The notes under the pieces were generated by a model. It was not told the DNA's origin and searched no databases. It saw nothing but the letters and a program-made list of their open reading frames with translations. Shown in pieces: positions 56,991 through 64,000 of a stretch of DNA of 64,000 nt. A program made the translations under genes and the position numbers. The stretch's first letter is position 1; each line of letters begins with the position of its first letter. Source of the stretch: Tipula vernalis (taxonomy: Eukaryota; Arthropoda; Insecta; Diptera; Tipulidae); NCBI GenBank assembly GCA_958295665.1, contig OY282560.1:39908590-39972589 (forward strand), in the 5' to 3' direction.

Positions 56991-58605
56991 ATGAATTTAT
57001 AATATTTAAAGAATATTTTAGAGAATAAAAAACTTTTAAATTAATAAAGGGGATTGGATAATTACAAAAAATTATAAAGATTATTGAGAATTTAAAAGTT
57101 TTAAAAATCTTGAGAATTAAAAGATTTAATATTAAAGAATTAAAAAAATTAAAATAAAAAATTTAGAGACTTTAAAAGTTTTAAAGAATTTAAAAAATTA
57201 AAATTTAAAGCAATTAAAATTTAAAAAATTAAATAAATCGAATAAATTAAAATAATTTAGAAATTTTAAAGGAGTAACGTAATTAAAAAATGTTAAACCT
57301 TTACAAACATAGAATTTAAAGAATCCAGGAAATTTTAAGAGTAAAGATTTTAAAATTTAAAGGGAATTTTAGACAACTTATACAACTCTTCAAAAAGAAT
57401 TTAAGGGATTTAAGCAAGAATTTAGCCACACATAGCCACAAATATTGCAAGAAATTGTTTAAAACTTGATGATAATAAGTCATCTTTCTAGATTTATGAA
57501 TCGAACGAAATTTAAAAAATCGAAGAATTTCCCATTCCCCAATTCATCATTCCCCGTTCTTTATTTCCCAATTTCCCATTCCTCGAGTCTCCAATTGTTT
57601 TCAATTTCCAGTATTAGAAGGATTTCACAAATTTAAAGATTTACAAAATTTAAAACTTTGTAAAACTTAATAAATTTAATTAATTTAAAGAACATACAAA
57701 ATTTAGGGATTATAAAGATTAAAATAATAAATAATTAAAGTTTTTTTGAGAGAATATTAAAAATTTACAGTTAATTCTTAAACAAAGAACTTCATAAACT
57801 TGAAAATTTGAATAATTTATTTAAACCATTAATGAATTTAACTAATTAAAAGTTTTTAGTAATTCAAGTAGGTTAAAGGATTTGAAGGAATTAAACAATT
57901 TTAAAAATATTAAAAATTTAATAAATTTAATAAAGTTTTTAGTAATTCAAATAGGTTAAAGGATTTGAAGGAATTAAACAATTTTAAAAATATTAAAAAT
58001 TTAATAAATATTTTAGAAAAGTCAAAGTATGAAGAAAAAAGAACATACAAATTTATAGATTTTAAAATTTTTAAAGAATTTAGAAAATTTAATGAATTTA
58101 AACATTTTAGAAAATTTAAACAATTTAGGGAATTAAGAAGAATTTAAAGATATTATTACGTTACCTACGTTAAAATCCATGTTTAAAGGTTCAAATAAAT
58201 TAAAAATATTAAATTTTCACAAAAATAGAATTTTCAGAATACAAAAATAAAGAATTTGTAAAATGTGGGGAACGTCAAGAATTTAAGAAATTTAAAAAAT
58301 TCAGAGAATTCAGATAATTTAAAAAATTTAAAAATTTGATATTGTTTTTAGAAATTTATTGAATTTAAAAAATTTAAGAGATTTAAAGAATTAAAACTTA
58401 ATGAGAATTTATTAAACTTATAAAATTTTAACGATTTATAGAAAATAAATGGATAATTTCAAAGAAGAATTTAAAGGATATAAGGTGAAATTTAGTAATT
58501 TAAGGAATTTAAAAATAAGAATTTTAGGAATTTCAAGAATTCTTTAAAGAATTTAAAAATTTAAGGAATTTAAAGATTTTAAAATAAAAATACAAAAAAT
58601 GTATT
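56990..58605. repeat. AT-rich AATTTAAAGAATTTAAA-type degenerate block, copy 2
   Basis: Same family as 53100-54180, including the CT-rich leader (CCCATTCCCCAATTC ... TTTCCCAATTTCCCATTCC, about 57530-57580). It runs directly into the 5' end of the LINE at about 58608. The 60-codon frame 57965-58147 is a by-product of the repeat. Confidence 0.65.
57851..58009. repeat. 83-bp tandem duplication
   Basis: AGTTTTTAGTAATTCAAGTA... at 57851 recurs at 57934 with about one substitution over 76 bp. It is a recent local duplication inside the AT-rich block. Confidence 0.9.
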
Positions 58606-58607
58606 AG

Positions 58608-59691
58608 TACAACAAATGCATTTCCAATGATATACCCTTCAAATTAGACGAAATTGAAAAAATTGATGAGTCTGTAAGAATAATGAATAAGAAACTTGAT
58701 GATAATAATGTGGTTGTAAATAAATATTTAAGTGATACAATAATGAAACTTGATGAAGGAGTAACGGAGCGGATAATAAAATACATTGATAGCAATAATG
58801 CGGTCATATGTAATATGATAGGAAATAAAATAGATGATTGTGTAAAACAGTTAAATGATGTAGTCAAAGGTCATGCAATGCCGTATGCTGAAAACCCCAT
58901 GGGAAAAAATACAGCTAAAGTGTCATTTGCGGATATTTTAAAATTACCAGTATATATTACACCAAAAGAAAATTTAAAAAACCAAGTTAGTGCAGTGACA
59001 AAAGAAGAGGTAAAAAAAAGCGATACAGCCTGCAAACTTATCGGTGGAAATCAATAATAAACGAGAATTACGTAATAATGATGGTGTAATTATAAACTGT
59101 TTGAATAAGGACTCTGTGAACAAAATACAGGCGGAACTATAGGAAAAAATTGGAAATGATTATGTTATAAACGCGCCCAAGTTAAAAAATCCGAATATCC
59201 TGATAGTAGGTATGAGTGACAATATAACCAAGGATAGTGTTGTTAAGGCAATAAAGGCACAAAACAATTTTTCTTTTACTGAATTGCAGTGCCATAAAGT
59301 GTACGAATCGTTCAAAAAAAAGGGATCATATAATGCAATTATAGAAGTAGATGGTGAAGCATATAAAAATATCAGGAGCCTTGGTAAATTAAATATAGAG
59401 TGGGATAGGTGTGTGGTTTATGAACATAGTAGGGTCCTGAGATGTTTGAAGTGTCTAGGTTACAATCATAATGCTAAAAACTGTAAAGCGGGAGCCTGTT
59501 GCTACAAGTGTGGTGAAAATGATCATATTGCTTCTCAGTGTAAATTAGACGTTACCGTGTGTTTGAATTGTAAACGAGCAAAAACCAATTTAGGTTTAAC
59601 GGATATTGATCTTCGTCACGAAACCAAAAGTGTTACATGTCCAGTTTATTTAAGAAAACTAAAACAATTAAAAAATAGAACAATCTATTAG
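58608..59691 (+). pseudogene. LINE ORF1 with CCHC zinc knuckles
   Basis: It reads open from about 58608 (KCISNDIPFKLDEIEKID), through a charged coiled-coil-like stretch (58683-59057), a frameshift near 59045 and one in-frame TAG (59140-59142). The frame ending at 59691 contains the RRM-like stretch NPNILIVGMSDNITKD and the knuckles CLKCLGYNHNAKNC and CYKCGENDHIASQC plus a partial CLNC. Such proteins coat LINE RNA and act as chaperones. The 5' part is missing. Confidence 0.75.
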
Positions 59692-59697
59692 CAACTA
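59689..59697 (+). promoter_or_regulatory. Stop codon in readthrough-type context (TAG CAA CTA)
   Basis: ORF1 ends TAG, followed in the same frame by CAA CTA and then the endonuclease frame. This matches the UAG-CAR-YYA leaky-stop consensus known from plant viruses. With only one decayed copy visible, it could also be a chance mutation in a fused or overlapping arrangement. Confidence 0.35.
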
Positions 59698-59824
59698 AAG
59701 AAATATTCAGTATTGTATCTAAATATACAAGGTTTGACTAATAATTTCAGTGAACTTGAAGCTTTAATTATTAATCAGAACTTTGAAATAATATGCGTTA
59801 GTGAAACCCATCTAACAGACATCG

Positions 59825-59832
59825 ACAGTGAT
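59825..59832. repeat. 8-bp target duplication, left (ACAGTGAT)
   Basis: Identical to 60427-60434. The two copies bracket the 594-bp insertion and fall in the same place of the endonuclease frame. Confidence 0.7.
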
Positions 59833-60426
59833 TGTCCAGAAACATCAATGTCCACGGAAAACAAAGCCTAAAATAAAACATACAAATAATTATTTTGTTA
59901 AATTATAAATTTGAATTATATAAACTTTATACTTAGCTTAATATTCTGAAATTTACTGCAAAAGTTGAATTCCTTATTTCTGAAATCATATAAAAAAACT
60001 TTAAACATTTTATGTAAACAATAAAAATACTTACGCAATCTCTTTGACAGTCGAATAGTCGATTATTGTGCTGCAAGTTGACATTGCGATGGTTGTTTTC
60101 ATTTAGCATTCTGTTTTCTGTATTATCGACAATGATATTCTGTATAAACAACTCCATCTACTTTACAGTAGATCTAAGTAACTTCATTCAGCGTTTAGTA
60201 CAGAATATTAATTGTCGCTAATTTCAATTTATTTCCGCCCTTTTTTTGGCTTAAGTCATTAAATTATATTTTTACTCTCGTTCACTTACTTTTTGGCGAG
60301 CATCAAGAAAACAACCATTGAAATTACAATTTGCATTAAATTAATCATTTTGAAATTTAAATTAAATAAAAAAAGCAAATTACATTCGACTTTTTTTGGG
60401 TATTTGGAGCGTTGTTTTGAATTCGT
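59833..60426. mobile_element. 594-bp insertion in the LINE endonuclease
   Basis: The segment interrupts the endonuclease between two copies of ACAGTGAT. An 8-bp duplication fits hAT, P or Merlin-type DNA elements, but the ends (TGTCCAGAAAC... and ...GAATTCGT) are not inverted repeats of each other. The minus strand carries a signal-peptide-like start and several splice-like sites (separate entry). Confidence 0.65.
60033..60372 (-). other. Possible small secreted-protein exons in the insertion
   Basis: On the minus strand, an ATG near 60343 starts MINLMQIVISMVVFLMLAK, a signal-peptide-like hydrophobic run. It ends at a strong donor, GTAAGTG (about 60286). Downstream, 60157-60035 reads MELFIQNIIVDNTENRMLNE ... 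LFDCQRDC and ends at a second donor, GTAAGTATT. A TTTTATTTTAG acceptor-like site lies near 59869. A splice pattern joining all parts in one frame is possible only with a weak acceptor, so a gene is unproven. Confidence 0.25.
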
Positions 60427-60434
60427 ACAGTGAT
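60427..60434. repeat. 8-bp target duplication, right (ACAGTGAT)
   Basis: Second copy; see 59825-59832. Confidence 0.7.
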
Positions 60435-60736
60435 GATCTGGTAAAAATAGACAATTATAAATTAGTGAGAGCTGATTCCTCATCAAGACATACGGGTGGC
60501 GTTTGTATATACGTAAAGGAGTATTAGAAGGTTGAAGTGATCCAAAAATATATCTTAAATTTAAACTTTTGGTGGCTAGCTGTTACACTAAAATGCTTTA
60601 ATTCAGTGCTGTTCCTGGTTGTATTTTACAGAGCGCCAAGATATTTAAATAAGAATGCAGAATTCTTGCACAATCTTAATAGTTATATGAGTGAAATTGG
60701 TGATAATTATATAGTAAAATATGTATTTGTGGAGAT

Positions 60737-62158
60737 ATGAATGTTGATTGGAAAACAAATGAAACTGATAAAAAAGCCATTAAGGAAATAATTCAAGATT
60801 GTGGACTAAAGCAGATCGTCAAAGATTATACAAGTATTTGGAAGACATCAAGATCAATAATTGATTATGTGATTGTAAATGATAATCGTAATATGAGGTG
60901 TGAGATTAAAAAAGCCTTTAAAATTAGTGATCATGAAACTATAGAAATAATAATAAGTAATGGTAGTGATTTAAGTAATAATAATAGCAATAACAGTAAC
61001 AATTTTAAGATTTTAAAATATGATATAAATAAATTTTGTAGTGCATTATGTAAGAACGATATCATGACAATATATTATAAGGATTGTAATTTTAAGGCGG
61101 AAAAGTTTAGTAATAATTTGCATGATGTTGTTAAACAATTCATAGTGAATACAACTTTTACAAATCAAATGTGTCCATGGTATACAGAGGAACTAAGAAC
61201 ACAGAAACAAAATAAAATTAGGTTGTATGAAATAGCGTGCACTGTGGGTTCTGATGATGATTGGAATAATTATAGATTAAGTAGAAATTTATATAAAAAT
61301 AAACTAGATTATGCAAAAAGACATTATATTAAAAACAAAATTAAGAATTCAAATGATCAAAAACAAATGTGGAAAAATTTAAAAACTCTGGTTTTGAAGA
61401 AATCTCATAGTAGTATTAGAGAGGTAATATTTGAGAATAATTTAACAAGTGATGAATTAGCAATAGCTGAGAATTTTAATGAATATTTTGTTAATAGTAT
61501 TAACTCTATAAATGCGAGTATTTCATATGTACCTTATATAAATCAAATTGTAAGACGAGAAAATCGTTTTGTTTTTAAACAGATAAGCTGCGGTGAATTG
61601 TTAAATATTATAGTGTTAATGAACAACAAGAAAGACATTAACTTTGTGAGTAGAAATATGATTAGAGATAGTTTTGACTTAATAGGCGGAAATTTGCAAT
61701 CAATTATAAACAATTCTTTGGTGACTGGAGTATTCCCAAATATATGGAAGCAATCGACAGTGGTTCCTATAGAAAAAGTATCTAATACAATTAAATGTGA
61801 GGAATTTCGGCCAATTAACATGATATTAACTGAAGCTAAAGTTCTTGAAATGACAGTCTATACGCAATTCAGACAATTTTTGGAGGATAACCAGATAATA
61901 TATGATTTTCAATCTGGTTTTCGGCGTAACCACAGCTGTGAAACTCTATTGAATATGGTGGTAGCAAATTGGAAAGAAGCTGTGCATGATAAAAAAATTG
62001 TGGTAGCAGTCTTTTTGGATTTTAAAAGAGCATTTGAAACAATTGAAATGGGCATTCTTCTTTTAAAACTGAGAGAGTTGGGGATTGAAAATATAGAACT
62101 TCAATGGTTTCAGTCATATTTAAATGGAATACTGCAATTAATATATATAATGTTATAA
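60737..62158 (+). pseudogene. LINE endonuclease end plus reverse transcriptase N-terminal half
   Basis: This 473-codon frame carries the endonuclease C-terminus (about 1-75) and a linker with MCPWYTEELRTQKQNKIRLY and YAKRHYIKNKI. The RT fingers and motif A follow (EFRPINMILTEAKVLEMTVY, DFQSGFRRNHSCETLL, VVAVFLDFKRAFETIE). It stops soon after WFQSYLNG. The RT palm with the YxDD motif is missing through an internal deletion near 62126-62140, so it is not catalytically competent. Confidence 0.85.
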
Positions 62159-62610
62159 TTAAACCACATTTTGAATATTGTAGTTCAATTTTATTTATGT
62201 GTAATATAGAAATGATGAATAGACTACAGAAATTACAAAATAAGGGAATGCGGTGTATCCTTAAAGTAAATAAATATACGTCAATCAATTTGATGCTGCA
62301 AACTCTAAATTGGTTAAGTGTTGAACAAAGAATACAAATGAATATATTAATCTTCATTTCTAAGATGAAGCAAAAGATATTACTTAAATATTTGTATGAT
62401 AAGTTAGTTTTTGGTAGTGATGTTCATGATTATGGGCTAAGAAACAGATATGATTTTAGAATAAAAAAGTATAACAATGAGAAAGCCAAAAACATGATAT
62501 TTTGTAATGGTTTGTCACTATTTAATAAGCTACCAAGTAACTTAAAAAATGAAACTAGTTTAAAAGTATTTAAGCGGAGTTTAATTGATTATTGTAAAGA
62601 AAAGTTTTAA
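62104..62610 (+). pseudogene. LINE ORF2 C-terminal domain
   Basis: From about residue 10 the frame reads NIYNVIIKPHFEYCSSILF, RLQKLQNKGMRCILKVN, LNWLSVEQRIQMNILIFI, DYGLRNRYDFRI and LFNKLPSNLKNETSLKVF, the conserved C-terminal region of CR1-like LINEs, ending at a natural-looking stop. It follows the RT half in another frame directly after the deletion. Confidence 0.8.
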
Positions 62611-62677
62611 ATTATGTATTTGTAATTAGGGAAAAAATGTAAAATTTAATAGTATTTGTTATATACTAAATAAAGCT

Positions 62678-62700
62678 TATAAATAAAATAAAATAAAATA
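62678..62700 (+). repeat. LINE 3' tail (AAATA)n
   Basis: A run of AAATA-type pentamers after AATAAAGC (62668-62675) marks the 3' end of the LINE. Short simple-repeat tails of this kind are common in CR1/jockey-superfamily LINEs. Confidence 0.6.
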
Positions 62701-63529
62701 TATAATGGTTATTAGTAGATTATAAAAGGCATTTTTAGTTCAATTTTTATTTTAATGACGCTTGGCCTCATGTGTAGGGTTAAAATTTTTAATAAAATTA
62801 AGGCATTTGCAAAATTAAATACACCAGTCGCATACAATTTTAGGTAATTGTCGTTTGTAATGTCATGTTTATTTATTTCATATTTCAGTTTTACGATTTT
62901 TTCGTATCAGTCGTTCAGGAAGGTATTACATGAACTTTTTACGGCTAGCCTTTGATTTGTTATTGTAGAAATTTTTACGTTCAAGGAAGTTTGGATGATA
63001 TGCGTATATAAAACAGAATAGAAAATATTTTTTTCTTAACAATTTTAACAATTTAATAAATTTCAAAAATTTATCTTTTGAAAAATTAAAAATTGGAAAA
63101 AATTGAAAGAATTTTAAATTTTAAGTAAATGAAGAATTTTAGGAATATTTTATACAGTATTTAGAGTTGAAAAAATTGAAGATTTTGCAGAATTTAACAG
63201 TTTAAAGAATTAAAAAAATATAATGACCGCATTGAAAGAATTTTAAAAATATAAAAAATTTGGGGATTTTTAAAATTATTAAAAAGATTAGAGAATTTAA
63301 TAAAATAGCGTTTTAATTTTTTTTTTTTTTTTTAAATTAGAAATTTACAAGATTGTGTTGTGTAACATTTTTTAAGTGTAATGGAAAGCTGCAAGTCTTA
63401 AAAATACCCGTAACTTTATTTGAAAATCCTGGTAACTTGAGTATATTTGAGTATATTTTATGGTTTCCGAGCGACGCTTAATGGTGTTTTATTAATGCTT
63501 AACAAATATAAAAATCGGGTTCCGAACAA
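62701..63529. other. AT-rich stretch with a third degenerate AATTTAAA block
   Basis: Bases about 63020-63310 resemble the AATTTAAAGAATTT blocks at 53-54 and 57-58.6 kb but are shorter and lack the CT-rich leader. There is a T18-like run near 63317-63334. No gene was seen. Confidence 0.5.
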
Positions 63530-63800
63530 AACGCACTGAACTTGGTTATTCCTTAACCGATTACCAAGAAATTTAACATGTGTATTGAAAATGGCATTCT
63601 AAAATGATTTTTGGGTAATGTTCTGGAATATGACCAAGTAAAAGGAACTTGGCTATTCCTTCGGTTGTGATGAAATTTGTCCAGTGCGTTGAAAATGGGG
63701 ATATTAAAATGATTTTTGGATAAAAGTTGCAATTTATCTGGTTAAGATAGAACTAGGCCATTCTTAAACAGATTACGATTAAATTCACTACACGGTAAAT
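63530..63800. repeat. Second locus of the ~113-bp repeat family
   Basis: Two to three modules with TTCCTTAACCGATTAC, GAAATTTAACATGTG, GAAAATGG, AAAATGATTTTTGG and TTCTGGAATATG match the internal repeats of the foldback element at 23439-24347, showing that this is a dispersed family. Confidence 0.65.
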
Positions 63801-64000
63801 AAAAATTCACTAGATGTGAGCATACTAGACGATCTAGTTGAATCAAGTAAAATTAAAAATACTAGATTTCTGGTTGTAATAAAATCTGGTAATTTTACTT
63901 GAAATACAAATCTGTAGTACTAGAAATCAAGTAAACAATACTATTTGATTTTGCGACTGAAATTCTGGTAAAATTATGAGAAATACTGTTTTTTAATCAG
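63801..64000. other. Repeat edge running out of the window
   Basis: It has several CTAGT-centred words and a 13-bp inverted pair TCAAGTAAAATTA (63843-63855) / TAATTTTACTTGA (63890-63902). It probably belongs to a small DNA element that continues beyond the window. Confidence 0.4.

Larger units (their letters stand above)
59692..60740 (+). pseudogene. LINE endonuclease (EEP family), split by an insertion
   Basis: The first part (59692-59832) has YSVLYLNIQGLTNNFSELEAL and CVSETHLTD with the catalytic Glu. The second part (from 60435) has YKLVRADSSSRHTGGVCIYV, a stop at 60525-60527, VTLKCFNSVLFLVVFYRAP, and after a frameshift GDMNVDW. The C-terminal SRSIIDYVIV and KISDHETI (SDH) lie at the start of the next frame. 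If one target-duplication copy and the insertion are ignored, the two halves are in the same frame. Confidence 0.8.
58608..62700 (+). mobile_element. CR1/jockey-superfamily LINE, 5'-truncated and rearranged
   Basis: In order: ORF1 with three Cys-rich knuckles, a single TAG, an apurinic-type endonuclease (interrupted by a 594-bp insertion), an RT start, an internal deletion, the conserved LINE C-terminal domain, and a 3' tail of AAATA repeats (about 62678-62700) after AATAAAGC. Stops and frameshifts show it is dead. The C-terminal pattern (KPHFEYCSSILF ... RLQKLQNKGMRCIL ... WLSVEQRIQMN) fits CR1/Kiri/Daphne-like elements; the clade needs a phylogeny. No target duplication was identified. Confidence 0.8.

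Noticed and set aside
59833..60426. Classic hAT-type MITE for the insertion
   Set aside because: The 8-bp duplication fits, but the two ends are not inverted repeats of each other, so I left the class open.

Overview
The window looks like a piece of an AT-rich insect nuclear genome, most likely a fly (Diptera). The reasons are very low gene density, introns of about 62-69 nt, and a dipteran-type mix of transposable elements: Pao/BEL, Ty3/gypsy with an envelope-like remnant, LINEs with a terminal RNase H, a Tigger/pogo fragment, a tRNA-derived SINE and small DNA elements. I cannot name the species. Nothing suggests bacterial or organellar DNA.

Layout. 0-5.4 kb: a short direct repeat, a 440-bp MITE with perfect 12-bp inverted ends, a Tigger-like transposase fragment, a tRNA-derived SINE and a degenerate ~126-176-bp tandem array. 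7.1-10.55 kb: a broken Pao/BEL element (gag to integrase, many stops, RNase H core lost). 11.7-16.2 kb: a long-stem hairpin, a candidate last exon of an unknown minus-strand gene, a ~300-bp tandem repeat and an 11/13-bp satellite. 16.2-23.3 kb: AT-rich non-coding DNA. 23.3-26.1 kb: a ~910-bp inverted-repeat element and a decayed LTR-retrotransposon-like stretch. 28.26-34.14 kb: a decayed gypsy element whose 3' LTR was split by an antisense RNase H-type LINE. The LINE has a 15-bp target-site duplication and itself carries a 71-nt hairpin. 34.3-35.3 kb: an intact two-exon alpha-arrestin-like gene, followed by an antisense gypsy RT/RNase H scrap. 37.07-49.21 kb: a young tandem segmental duplication (units of 5,297 and 6,188 bp plus a 654-bp partial third). 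Each full unit holds a large GAAATT/GAAAGT array, and the third copy abuts another antisense gypsy pol. 54.8-56.0 kb: an intact BTB-BACK-PHR-like gene on the minus strand, between two AT-rich AATTTAAAGAATTTAAA-type blocks. 58.6-62.7 kb: a CR1/jockey-superfamily LINE with a zinc-knuckle ORF1, an endonuclease split by a 594-bp insertion with an 8-bp target duplication, and an internally deleted RT. The last kilobase holds further copies of the repeat family seen at 23.6-24.2 kb.

Only two genes look intact and host-like (arrestin-like and BTB-like). They are about 20 kb apart with no evidence of joint function. The most interesting observations are the segmental duplication with its expanding hexamer array, the UAG-CAA-CTA context between LINE ORF1 and ORF2, the 594-bp insertion carrying a signal-peptide-like exon and splice-like sites, and the nested LINE with its long-stem hairpin. 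The long Lys/Leu/Val, Asn/Phe/Thr, Ser/Leu/Ile and Ser/Gln/Lys reading frames are by-products of simple repeats and are not called as genes.
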